Positions 52,513 to 60,204 of a stretch of DNA of 64,000 bases are shown here, one piece after another (positions within the stretch are counted from its first letter, which is position 1; each line of letters begins with the position of its first letter). This DNA is from Bacillota bacterium (GTDB lineage: Bacteria; Bacillota; Clostridia; Christensenellales; SZUA-584), in assembly GCA_023397655.1 (NCBI GenBank), contig JAEWTW010000047.1, forward strand, positions 62,001-126,000. Direction: 5' to 3'. The position numbers and the translations under genes were made by a program. The notes under the pieces were generated by a model. It made no database searches, was not told where the DNA came from, and saw only the letters and a program-made list of their open reading frames with translations.

Positions 52513-52541
52513 TTGACATACAAACCAAATTTGCATATAAT
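52513..52541 (+). promoter_or_regulatory. Consensus sigma-A promoter of the TrpXYZ-like operon
   Basis: Perfect TTGACA (52513-52518), a 17-nt spacer and perfect TATAAT (52536-52541). Transcription should start near 52548, leaving a leader of about 196 nt. Confidence 0.92.
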
Positions 52542-52553
52542 ACGTGCATCGGC

Positions 52554-52607
52554 AAGCATAGATGAGATGAGTTAGAGTGTTTTTATGATCAGATGAGATG
52601 AGAAGAG
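52554..52607 (+). promoter_or_regulatory. NAG triplet array, candidate TRAP-type RNA-binding site
   Basis: Triplets stand at 52554 AAG, 52559 TAG, 52564 GAG, 52569 GAG, 52575 GAG, 52590 CAG, 52595 GAG, 52600 GAG and 52605 GAG. The 5-nt register also has slots at 52580 (TTT) and 52585 (ATG), making exactly eleven positions, nine of them NAG. TRAP, an 11-subunit ring, binds eleven such triplets. The last triplets overlap the 5' arm of a predicted antiterminator. Confidence 0.7.
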
Positions 52608-52624
52608 TTTGACTTGGACAATGG

Positions 52625-52654
52625 CGGTCAAGATTTCTTCTTGGGCCGTTTTTT
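52625..52654 (+). terminator. Leader terminator of the TrpXYZ-like operon (attenuator)
   Basis: Stem CGGTCAAG (52625-52632) with CTTGGGCCG (52640-52648, one bulged G), then six T. The 5' arm and loop can instead pair with 52602-52617: GAAGAG with 52635-52640 and CTTGG with 52628-52632. That would exclude the terminator. It lies 90 nt before the first gene. Confidence 0.8.
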
Positions 52655-52743
52655 ATTACCCTTTTGCGCGTAACAAACCGCAAAACACCTGATTCGAAGA
52701 TTTATGTTTGAGATACAAATTTAAATTTTGGAGGATTTGGATC

Positions 52744-53832
52744 ATGAAGAAAAAACTCATACTGGTGTTGGCTGTAATGCTGGCTGTGGCGATGACCGTA
52801 GCCGGATTCTCGGGCTGTGCGCCCAAAGCAAATGAATCAACGGCAGATGCGGATGCAACGCCTGCCGCCGAAGCGACGGAAGCGCCCGCTGAAACGGTGG
52901 CTGAAGCTCCTGCTGACGATGTATCCAAGAGCTTTAAAATCGGCATTACGCAGATCGTTGACCATCCGTCGCTGAACGTGTGTCGGCAGGGTGCGCTCGA
53001 TAAGCTGGCAGAGCTGGGCTATGTGGAAGGCGACAACCTCACTGTCGATTATCAAAATGCACAGGGCGAAATGACAAACGCCACCACAATCGGGCAGCAG
53101 TTCGTATCGGATAAGGTGGACGTGATTATGGCGATCGCGACACCCACGGCGCAGGCGGCTTATGCGGCAGCCAATGGTAACATTCCGGTGGTGTTCTCGG
53201 CGGTTTCCGAACCGGCGGCTGCTGATCTGGCCAATGCGGATGGCACCAACATTGCCGGCGTGACGGGCACGAGCGACAAGCTTCCGGTGGCGGCGACGTT
53301 TGAAATCATCAAGGCGCTGACGCCCGATGCGGTGAAGGTGGGCATTCTGCACAACACGGGTGAAGTGAACAGCGACGTGCAGCTGAAAGAGGCGAAGGAT
53401 AAATCGGGTGAGTACGGCTTTGAGATCATTGATGTGGGCGTTACGAGCACCAATGAGATCGCGAGCGCTCTCGATACTTTGTTGCCGCAGGTTGACGTGA
53501 TTATGAATTTGACGGATAATATGGTGGTGGCATCGTTGCCGCTGCTGGTTCAGAAGTGCAACGAGGCGAAGATTCCGCTGTACGGTTCCGAGGACACACA
53601 GGTGAAGGGCGGCGCTCTGGCTTCTGCGGGTGTGGACTATTATGTCCTTGGTCAGATGACTGGCGAGATGATTGCGAAGATCTTTGAAGGCACCATGGCG
53701 GAAGAGCTTCCCATCGCTGCGATGACCGAGCCGATTCTGACAGTCAACTCGGAACAGCTTGAGCTTTTGGGCCTCACAGTGCCGGACAGCATCTCTGACC
53801 GGGTGACGCTGGTGACAACAGAAGCTGGCTGA
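52744..53832 (+). CDS. ABC transporter substrate-binding lipoprotein (TrpX-like)
   Basis: A 362-residue exported lipoprotein: signal sequence with lipobox FSGC at about residues 20-24, an acidic Ala/Glu/Thr linker, then the periplasmic-binding fold of the PF04392 type (FKIGITQIVDHPSLNVCRQG, later VIMAIATPTAQAAYAA and GVTGTSDKLPVAATFEII). Homologues bind tryptophan or other aromatic or hydrophobic amino acids; TrpX of streptococci belongs here. GGAGGATTTGG precedes the ATG at 52744. It follows a leader with a TRAP-like attenuator, which supports tryptophan as ligand. Confidence 0.9.
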   Translation: MKKKLILVLAVMLAVAMTVAGFSGCAPKANESTADADATPAAEATEAPAETVAEAPADDVSKSFKIGITQIVDHPSLNVCRQGALDKLAELGYVEGDNLTVDYQNAQGEMTNATTIGQQFVSDKVDVIMAIATPTAQAAYAAANGNIPVVFSAVSEPAAADLANADGTNIAGVTGTSDKLPVAATFEIIKALTPDAVKVGILHNTGEVNSDVQLKEAKDKSGEYGFEIIDVGVTSTNEIASALDTLLPQVDVIMNLTDNMVVASLPLLVQKCNEAKIPLYGSEDTQVKGGALASAGVDYYVLGQMTGEMIAKIFEGTMAEELPIAAMTEPILTVNSEQLELLGLTVPDSISDRVTLVTTEAG

Positions 53833-53871
53833 GGGAGACGAGACAGAGTATAATTAAAGGAGACTGGCTGC

Positions 53872-54777
53872 GTGCTGGATTTTCTGCTAAGCAACATAGG
53901 ACAGGGTTTGATATACGCCCCGATTGTACTCGGGGTGTATATCACCTATTCAATACTTGATTTTCCCGACCTTTCAGTGGACGGGACTTTTCCTTTAGGA
54001 GCGGCGATTTCTGCCATTTGTCTCACGGCGGGCATACACCCCATATTCGCGATACTGCTGGGTATGTTGGCCGGCGCGGCGGCGGGTTTCATTACAGGCG
54101 CGCTGCACGTTTACCTTAGGATCACCAATCTGCTTTGCGGTATTTTGGTGATGATCGGTTTGTATTCCATCAACTTAAAGATCATGGGCAAGGCGAATAT
54201 TCCGCTGCTTAAGGTTAAGACGCTGTATCCCTCCGATGCTGCAAACGGCATTACCAAAAACCTGTTGTTTATGCTGCTGATCTCATTGCTTATCGTCATT
54301 GTTATCAAAGTGTTGCTTGATCTCTATATGAGAACATACTCCGGAAAAGCGCTGCTGGCGGTGGGCGCGAGCGAACAGCTCGTGACGACGCTGTCCGTCA
54401 ACACCGGCAGCCTGAAAATTGCCGGACTGATGATTGCCAATGGACTCACCGCACTGTCTGGCGCACTGATGGCACAGTACCAGCGCTTCGCGGATATAGG
54501 CATGGGCAGCGGCACTGTGGTTATCGGGCTCGCGGCCGTCATAATCGGGCGCGCCGTGTTCGGCCGAGTACGGTTCATACAAGGCAGTACTTCGGTCATA
54601 TTCGGTTCCATCATCTACAAAGTTGTAGTGGGCATTGCGCTGAAACTTGGCCTCGACACCGACTGGATGAAGCTGGGCACCGCGGTGATATTCGTGCTGG
54701 TGATCGTGCTTCAGCGTTTTATTACGCAGCGGCAGCAGGCGGCGGTCGTCAAGAAGGGAGGCGGCGGCAATGCTTAA
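53872..54777 (+). CDS. ABC transporter permease (TrpY-like)
   Basis: A 301-residue inner-membrane permease with about nine hydrophobic segments, of the branched-chain-type superfamily linked to PF04392 binding proteins. Characteristic are GVYITYSILDFPDLSVDGTF at the N terminus and IGLAAVIIGRAVFG near the C terminus. A GTG start follows AAAGGAGAC. It overlaps the ATPase gene by 8 nt. Confidence 0.93.
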   Translation: MLDFLLSNIGQGLIYAPIVLGVYITYSILDFPDLSVDGTFPLGAAISAICLTAGIHPIFAILLGMLAGAAAGFITGALHVYLRITNLLCGILVMIGLYSINLKIMGKANIPLLKVKTLYPSDAANGITKNLLFMLLISLLIVIVIKVLLDLYMRTYSGKALLAVGASEQLVTTLSVNTGSLKIAGLMIANGLTALSGALMAQYQRFADIGMGSGTVVIGLAAVIIGRAVFGRVRFIQGSTSVIFGSIIYKVVVGIALKLGLDTDWMKLGTAVIFVLVIVLQRFITQRQQAAVVKKGGGGNA

Positions 54778-55558
54778 ATTGACTAATATTTATAAAACAT
54801 ATGACGCCAATCTGCCGACGCAGAACGAACTGTTTACCGGCCTGAATTTCAGTGTGGACAAAGGAGAATTTGTCAGCATCGTGGGGAGCAACGGCTCCGG
54901 CAAAACGACGCTGCTCAATATTATTGCGGGTACAGTCGGCCTGGACCGCGGCGGTATCAGTATATTAAACCGCGACGTGACAAAGCTCAAGGAGCACCAG
55001 CGCGCCCGGTATATCGCGCGGGTGTTTCAGGACCCTAAGATGGGCACCTGTCCCATCATGACGGTGGCGGAAAACCTCGCGATGGCGGCCCGCAAGGGCA
55101 GAAGTTACGGATTGAACATATGCCTCAAACGAAAGGATAAGCCCCGGTTCCGCGAGATGCTTCGCGTGCTGAATATGGGGTTGGAGACGAAGCTGGATGT
55201 GCTGGCCGGTCAGCTTTCGGGCGGACAGCGTCAGGCGCTCGCGCTGCTGATGGCGACGGAATCCAAGCCGGATCTGCTGCTGCTGGACGAACATACGGCA
55301 GCGCTGGACCCGCGTACAAGTGCGCATATTATGGAGCTGACACAGAGCATTGTCACGCAGCACGGCATCACTACGCTGATGGTGACGCATAACCTCGCGT
55401 TTGCTCTTGGGTACGGCTCGCGGCTGACGATGCTGCACGGCGGAAACGTGCTGTTCGACGTGGGCGAGGAACAAAAAAAATCGCAGACAATTGACGGTCT
55501 GATCGATAAATTCCACCAGGCGCAGGGCGCAATAAGCGATACGATGGTATTCACCTGA
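54770..55558 (+). CDS. ABC transporter ATP-binding protein (TrpZ-like)
   Basis: 262 residues. Walker A is GSNGSGKTT, the Q-loop lies in ARVFQDPKMGTCP, the signature is LSGGQRQALALLMA and Walker B is LLLLDEHTAALDP, with the switch His in MVTHN. The Walker B reads DEHT rather than DEPT, a variant common in this subfamily. It is the last gene of the uptake operon. A ribosome binding site AAGGGAGGCGG lies inside the permease gene. The DUF998 gene follows after 28 nt. Confidence 0.94.
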   Translation: MLKLTNIYKTYDANLPTQNELFTGLNFSVDKGEFVSIVGSNGSGKTTLLNIIAGTVGLDRGGISILNRDVTKLKEHQRARYIARVFQDPKMGTCPIMTVAENLAMAARKGRSYGLNICLKRKDKPRFREMLRVLNMGLETKLDVLAGQLSGGQRQALALLMATESKPDLLLLDEHTAALDPRTSAHIMELTQSIVTQHGITTLMVTHNLAFALGYGSRLTMLHGGNVLFDVGEEQKKSQTIDGLIDKFHQAQGAISDTMVFT

Positions 55559-55586
55559 TATTTTCTATTAGGCGAGGTATATTCAT

Positions 55587-56231
55587 ATGAAACAGAAGAG
55601 TATCTGGCAGATTATTGCCATCAGCGGCGCGCTCAGCGCCGTCGTTTATTTGGCGCATGTGGTGGTGGGCGGGCTGCTCTGGCCGGGTTACAGCCATATT
55701 GCGCAGATGATCAGCGACCTGACGGGTGACGCCGCACCCAACGCGGGCATGCTGCGCGTGTTCACCACCGTATATGGCATACTTGCCTGCATATTTGCTG
55801 TCAGCCTGCTGATGTCGTTCAGGGCGCTTCAAGTGCGCAGGGCGGCACGAATTGGCGCAATTCTGCTGATTATCATGGAGGTGTCGTCGCTTGTCGGATA
55901 TGGATTGTTCCCGCTGTCCGAAAGCGCCGAGATGAATGTGCAGAACATCGGACACATCGTGGTGACGGTCATCGTGGTGCTGACGACGGTGACGTGCGGC
56001 TTTTTCATCGCGGCGGGGCTGTTGAAAACGGAGGGCTTCAAGAAGCTGGGTGTTTTCATGATCGTGTGCTCCTGTGTGATGGTGGGGGCGGGGCTGTTTA
56101 CACCGGTGACGATGGCGACGGGCTGGCCGGTCGGCGGGTTGGTGGAGCGGTTCAACATACTCACGCTACAGCTTTGGATATTCGTGCTGTCGATCAGCGT
56201 ATTCCGCAGGCCGTTACCCGCGTCAGCGTAA
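55587..56231 (+). CDS. DUF998 family membrane protein
   Basis: A 214-residue integral membrane protein with six hydrophobic segments. AHVVVGGLLWPGYSHIAQMISDLTG is the typical start of DUF998 proteins, and GYGLFPLSE follows in the middle. GGCGAGG precedes the ATG. Function unknown. It is placed 28 nt after the ABC operon, so it may be co-transcribed. A truncated copy of the folC 5' end begins 14 nt after its stop. Confidence 0.88.
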   Translation: MKQKSIWQIIAISGALSAVVYLAHVVVGGLLWPGYSHIAQMISDLTGDAAPNAGMLRVFTTVYGILACIFAVSLLMSFRALQVRRAARIGAILLIIMEVSSLVGYGLFPLSESAEMNVQNIGHIVVTVIVVLTTVTCGFFIAAGLLKTEGFKKLGVFMIVCSCVMVGAGLFTPVTMATGWPVGGLVERFNILTLQLWIFVLSISVFRRPLPASA

Positions 56232-56245
56232 AGAGGCGATAAGTC

Positions 56246-56332
56246 TTGGATTATACTGAAGCGAAAAGCTATATTGAATCGGCGGTTAAGTTCGGGTCGA
56301 AGCTTGGGCTGCTGGTCCCTGACATGAGCTGA
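56246..56332 (+). pseudogene. 5' fragment of folC (duplicated start)
   Basis: From 56247 to 56311 the DNA matches 57749-57813, the beginning of intact folC, with one mismatch. Read from TTG at 56246 it gives LDYTEAKSYIESAVKFGSK and then diverges to a stop after 28 codons. AAGAGGCGAT lies upstream, so this may be the original folC start, cut off by the insertion of the segment 56312-57748. Confidence 0.85.
56247..56311 (+). repeat. 65-bp direct repeat, left copy
   Basis: 64 of 65 bases are identical to 57749-57813 (mismatch at 56305/57807). The copies are 1502 bp apart and enclose the AT-rich lipoprotein gene. Confidence 0.93.
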
Positions 56333-56533
56333 ATACCGCTGTCTCCAGTCCCGGTCACCGTGCTGCAACTTTATGTGATGCGTTGGTATTCACCTAAGCT
56401 AATTGAAAAGCAAGGCAGGGACAAGCTCTCTGCTTATTTATTTATGTTGCATGTTTGAGGGAGTAATATTATCATCTAAATATCCAATCATAGAAAAAAG
56501 TGATCAGGGAATAAATATAAGGAATGACTGCAT

Positions 56534-57601
56534 ATGAAGAAAACTGTCATGCTGATTATACTGTCAACCCTGCTACTGTTTTCCGGCTGTATGAATGAAT
56601 TTATTGACAACTCACCTTCGGTAATATCAAAATCCCTTATAGCCAGAATGCAAAAGAATATAAATACAAAATCGTTAGAAGGATTCACGCGCAACAGTAC
56701 ATTTGGTGACGCGCTAAAAAAAATACCCGTACGGGAAATTAGTCAGGCAAAACTCATGTACAATTCAGTATTGTTTGGGTCTCCCGTTGTCAGTGAATAC
56801 ATTTTCGATTACAGAGGTTCTGGATTATCTTTGGGTTGGATGAATTTTTCAATAATGCCGGATGGTTCAAACGATCGTGACGCTCAGATCAAAGAAATAT
56901 TGGCTCAAATGGATGCAGCGCTGGGCAGACACAAGAGCAGTCACGACGATTTCGGCGACGAATACTCATGGGATCAAAATAATTGTAGCATTAGTATGAC
57001 TGTATACGATGAAAACGTACAAGACTCCGGAGAGTTTGCCCAGATAGCGGTGAATCCGAAAGTTATAATATTTGGAATATTTCCAAAATGCCCGGCACAG
57101 TTTCCATATCCGTTTGGTACAGACATTCAAACGGTGTATTATAACGAAAAGCCCAGTCCGCTGCCAGCAGGGTTTGAAAACAGCGGTTCTCTGACATATA
57201 AAGAGGGGGGAGTTGAAATATGCCTTCAATTTATCACGGGAGAAACGGGCGATATACGGGTTAGCGAAGGAAGATATGACGTTTACTTGAATACCATGGG
57301 CTTTAAAAAAAGCCTGATTTATTTTGAAACGCTGTCAGATGGATTAATAACCGTGGTGGGAGAACCGGACGCTAAAGGGTATGGCGTGCCGGATGTGTTT
57401 CAGGACGAGAGCGGGTTCACTTATGAGATCTCCCCCGGAGCGCAGGGACTGAGTGCACACGATATTGTTGATTCTGGAGGAGATGATTTTTGGTTGGATA
57501 TCCGATGGAAGGATATCAGTTTTTGTGCTGAAAATGTGACAGATGCTGAAATGTGGATCGAGTTTTCTGACACATACATTAACAAAACGGGAACGGAGTG
57601 A
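56534..57601 (+). CDS. AT-rich lipoprotein of unknown function
   Basis: 355 residues. A signal peptide with lipobox FSGC at about residues 16-19 makes this a surface lipoprotein. The mature part has mixed alpha/beta character and many aromatic and acidic residues, without a motif I know. It is clearly more AT-rich than the genes around it. It lies within a 1.5-kb segment flanked by 65-bp direct repeats, between the DUF998 gene and folC. No transposase is present in the segment, so the mode of entry is unclear. AATATAAGGAATGACTGC precedes the ATG; the ribosome binding site is weak. Confidence 0.8.
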   Translation: MKKTVMLIILSTLLLFSGCMNEFIDNSPSVISKSLIARMQKNINTKSLEGFTRNSTFGDALKKIPVREISQAKLMYNSVLFGSPVVSEYIFDYRGSGLSLGWMNFSIMPDGSNDRDAQIKEILAQMDAALGRHKSSHDDFGDEYSWDQNNCSISMTVYDENVQDSGEFAQIAVNPKVIIFGIFPKCPAQFPYPFGTDIQTVYYNEKPSPLPAGFENSGSLTYKEGGVEICLQFITGETGDIRVSEGRYDVYLNTMGFKKSLIYFETLSDGLITVVGEPDAKGYGVPDVFQDESGFTYEISPGAQGLSAHDIVDSGGDDFWLDIRWKDISFCAENVTDAEMWIEFSDTYINKTGTE

Positions 57602-57747
57602 ATTTACGGACGTTGACTTAAAAAGAATTTATTCGAATTGCGTATAGAACACCTTCGAAATAATTAGGAGGCGGGTCATCTTAAGCAGGTTCTTATTTCT
57701 CATACAGCGTGCTATAATGGTTGCACATGAATGATGAAAGAGCGCAA

Positions 57748-59055
57748 ATGGATTATACTGAAGCGAAAAGCTATATTGAATCGGCGGTTAAGTTCGGGTC
57801 GAAGCTGGGGCTGGAGACGATTACCGAGTTGTGCGTGCGGCTGGGCAATCCGCAGGACAGCCTGCACTTTGTGCACGTGGCCGGAACCAACGGCAAGGGC
57901 AGCACCTGCACCATGATTTCATCGATTTTAACGAAAGCCGGATATAAAACCGGCCTTTTTTTGTCCCCGCATATGGCGGAGCATCGTGACAGCGTGCTGA
58001 TAAACGGCGAGATGATGAGCGAAACGGCGTTCGCAGAGTCGATGACAGACGTCAAAGCAGCGGCGGAAAAGCTGGCTGCTGAGGGCATTGAAGCTACCGA
58101 ATTTGAGCTGCTGACAGCCTGCGCGCTGCTTTGGTTCCGCCGGAGCGGGTGCGATATCGTGGCGCTGGAGACAGGACTCGGCGGGCGGCTGGACGCGACC
58201 AACGTAGTGAGTACGACGCTGGTGAGCGTGATCACCGCCATCGCGATGGACCACATGCAGTATCTTGGTGACACCATTGAACAGATTGCTCTGGAGAAGT
58301 GCGGCATCATCAAGCCGGGTAGGGTGACGGTGTGCTATACGGATCAGCCCAAGGCGGCGATGAGTGTGATATTGTCCGCAGCGGCGGAGAGGGGAAACGT
58401 TATCATCATTCCCGACTCCGGTCAGCTGGCATTTGAAGACAATGAATTGTTTGGCGTCACGGTGGATTATCGCGGTATAAAAGCGCGGCTTCGGCTGCCG
58501 GGGCGGCATCAGGCGGGCGATGCGGCGATGTCGATTGAAACGGCGTTCGCACTGCGCGAGAGGTACGGCTTTGACATTCCCGATGACGCGGTTTCTGCCG
58601 GTCTGGAAGCGGCGTATCTGCCTGCACGTCATGAGCTGCTGTGCCGAAAGCCGCTGGTGCTGCTGGATGGTGCCCACAACCTGCAGGGCATAGAGGCTTT
58701 GGCCGATTCGGTGAAGCGCGAACTGTCTGGGCGGCGGCTCGCGGTCATCATGGGCATGCTCAGGGACAAACAGTATGACGAATGCATCGGTATCATGGCG
58801 CGCCTGGCCGATAAGCTGTTTGCTGTCAAGCCGGATAACGCGCGTGCTTTGGAAGCCGAGGAAGTGGCAGCGGTTGCAGGGGCATACGGCTGCGAGACGC
58901 AAAGCTACAGAGATATGGACGAAGCGGTGCGCGATGCACTGGCATTTTGCGGCGCTGACGGTGCATTGGTGATCTGCGGATCTTTGTATATGGCGGATAA
59001 AATGAGAAACGCAATTTTTCGACAAATAACCTTTGTCAAGCATTCGGATACGTGA
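57748..59055 (+). CDS. folC: Folylpolyglutamate synthase/dihydrofolate synthase
   Basis: A 435-residue Mur-ligase-fold enzyme that adds glutamate to folates (and joins Glu to dihydropteroate). The P-loop is AGTNGKGST (45-53), the second-domain motif DGAHN is near 305, and VVALETGLGGRLDATNVV is the folate/Mg region. I start at 57748: the duplicated upstream copy begins at the same codon, and conservation starts there. An ATG at 57727 and a TTG at 57721 are also in frame. A TATAAT lies at 57713-57718. The THF riboswitch and folT follow, so the folate genes form a functional pair. Confidence 0.95.
   Translation: MDYTEAKSYIESAVKFGSKLGLETITELCVRLGNPQDSLHFVHVAGTNGKGSTCTMISSILTKAGYKTGLFLSPHMAEHRDSVLINGEMMSETAFAESMTDVKAAAEKLAAEGIEATEFELLTACALLWFRRSGCDIVALETGLGGRLDATNVVSTTLVSVITAIAMDHMQYLGDTIEQIALEKCGIIKPGRVTVCYTDQPKAAMSVILSAAAERGNVIIIPDSGQLAFEDNELFGVTVDYRGIKARLRLPGRHQAGDAAMSIETAFALRERYGFDIPDDAVSAGLEAAYLPARHELLCRKPLVLLDGAHNLQGIEALADSVKRELSGRRLAVIMGMLRDKQYDECIGIMARLADKLFAVKPDNARALEAEEVAAVAGAYGCETQSYRDMDEAVRDALAFCGADGALVICGSLYMADKMRNAIFRQITFVKHSDT
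57749..57813 (+). repeat. 65-bp direct repeat, right copy (within folC)
   Basis: Matches 56247-56311 with one difference; see the left copy. Confidence 0.93.
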
Positions 59056-59061
59056 TATAAT
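59033..59061 (+). promoter_or_regulatory. Promoter of the THF riboswitch-folT transcript
   Basis: TTGTCA (59033-59038), a 17-nt spacer and TATAAT (59056-59061) overlap the end of folC. The start of transcription is expected just before the riboswitch. Confidence 0.8.
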
Positions 59062-59073
59062 CCGAAACGGATA

Positions 59074-59172
59074 CACAGAGTAGATACCGGTGCGTTAAGT
59101 GTCAAAGGATGGGAAGTTGCCTTTGAACGAAAGACTGTAAAAAGTCTGCGGTGCCGTGTCGCGTCCGCTGTG
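59074..59172 (+). promoter_or_regulatory. Tetrahydrofolate (THF) riboswitch
   Basis: The conserved core is legible in order: CACAG-AGTAGAT, GCGTTAAGTGTC, GGATGGGA, GTTGCC, GAACGAAAG, GCGGTGCCG and GCGTCCGCTGTG. P1 pairs CACAG (59074-59078) with CTGTG (59168-59172). This is the folT-type THF aptamer of Firmicutes; high folate should shut off import by the gene that follows. Confidence 0.93.
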
Positions 59173-59196
59173 GCACAAACTTACGGGATGTTTATG

Positions 59197-59249
59197 CCTC
59201 CTTTAATTTTGGCAGCAGAGCTGTGCATTCTAATTAAAGGAGGTTTTTT
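59197..59249 (+). terminator. Expression platform: hairpin sequestering the folT ribosome binding site
   Basis: CCTCCTTTAATT (59197-59208) is perfectly complementary to AATTAAAGGAGG (59232-59243), which contains the folT Shine-Dalgarno. Six T follow, so the same 12-bp hairpin could block translation, terminate transcription, or both. Confidence 0.85.
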
Positions 59250-59250
59250 A

Positions 59251-59796
59251 ATGCAAAGAAAAATTGAAGTCCGGACACTGATCATTCTGGGGCTGTTTGC
59301 TGCCATCGGAGCCATCTTCAAGGCTTTCGTTTCTGTCGACTTGATCTTCGGCGGCATGAAGATATTGGATCTGTCACTGATGGCACTGCCAATATTGCTC
59401 GCAGGCATATACTTTGGGCCGGTTGCCGGCGGTTTGGTCGGCTTTTTCGCTGAGTTCGCGGGATATCTGATGTCACCCACCGGCGGATACAATCCCGTAT
59501 TTTCCTTCATCGCGGCACTGACAGGTGTCATTGCGGGGTTGTTCTACCGCAGATCCAAGAAGGTGACGCTGTGGAAGACGGTGACGCTCGTGGCACTGAC
59601 CGAGGTGCTGTGCTCCGGGCTGCTGTCGACTCTGACGATACACCTGTTCTACGGCGTGCCGATTATCGCGCTGCTGCCCGCAAGAGGCGTCGGCATGCTC
59701 ATCAAGATACCGCTGCTTGTTGCAACGGTGATGCTGCTGGCCGAGCGCTTAAAGCCGCTGATGAGAAGAAACGGCAGCGTGCCGGGCACCGTTTAG
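59251..59796 (+). CDS. folT: ECF transporter S component for folate (FolT-like)
   Basis: A 181-residue membrane protein with five or six helices. It is the substrate-binding subunit of an energy-coupling-factor importer and needs EcfA/A'/T from elsewhere. LDLSLMALPILLAGIYFGPVAGGLVGFFAE and the GGYNP loop are typical of the folate group. The THF riboswitch upstream fixes the substrate class. The start at 59251 directly follows the AAAGGAGGTTTTTTA ribosome binding site; a longer frame from 59170 runs through the riboswitch and is not real. Confidence 0.94.
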   Translation: MQRKIEVRTLIILGLFAAIGAIFKAFVSVDLIFGGMKILDLSLMALPILLAGIYFGPVAGGLVGFFAEFAGYLMSPTGGYNPVFSFIAALTGVIAGLFYRRSKKVTLWKTVTLVALTEVLCSGLLSTLTIHLFYGVPIIALLPARGVGMLIKIPLLVATVMLLAERLKPLMRRNGSVPGTV

Positions 59797-59803
59797 CCGG
59801 ATA

Positions 59804-59832
59804 CAAAAAAACAGCCGTCATCGAAACGGCTG
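59804..59832 (-). terminator. Terminator of the dnaX-recR-yaaL operon
   Basis: Stem CAGCCGT (59812-59818) with ACGGCTG (59826-59832), followed on the minus strand by seven T. It also lies just after folT on the plus strand. Confidence 0.8.
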
Positions 59833-59899
59833 AACAAGTATATATTATGATTTAATGGGGGAGTGCCTGTATCAGGAATCCCCTTTTTTGTTTGCGGTG

Positions 59900-60106
59900 T
59901 TATTCCCACTCACCGCTGGCTTTGCGCTCCGCATGGTATTCCCGCGCTTTCTTCAGCATATATACGTATTTTTTGCGGGCCGCTTCCATGTCGTATATCG
60001 CGAAATCGACCAGATCGGGGTCCGCCACGTTGTCAAAGTAATTGGCGGCCGCCTGCCATTCAGCATAGGCCTGCCGGACCTCATCCGCATACGAATCGGC
60101 TTCCAT
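59900..60106 (-). CDS. yaaL: DUF2508 (YaaL-like) protein
   Basis: A 68-residue acidic helical protein with the DUF2508 pattern AYAEWQAAANYFDNVADPDLVDFAIYD followed by AARKKYVYMLKKA. Its place after recR is conserved across Firmicutes, often before bofA. GGAGGTGG lies 6 nt before the ATG at 60106; a longer frame from 60178 has no such site. Here a gene with apparent frameshifts separates it from recR, so the operon has been interrupted. Function unknown. Confidence 0.85.
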   Translation of the reverse strand: MEADSYADEVRQAYAEWQAAANYFDNVADPDLVDFAIYDMEAARKKYVYMLKKAREYHAERKASGEWE

Positions 60107-60204
60107 AAGAGCCACCTCCGAAATAATAGTTGATGTGACCATTATCGCCAATTTGCGGTGTTTATATACTTTACTCACATAGTGTATGCATAAAAGGTGG
60201 AGGG

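Noticed and set aside
52548..52743. T-box leader before the TrpXYZ-like operon
   Set aside because: The conserved T-box sequence is absent; the triplet array and competing hairpins explain the leader better.
56379..56395. 12-nt match (TGGTATTCACCT) to the end of the TrpZ-like gene
   Set aside because: Too short to distinguish from chance in a window of this size.
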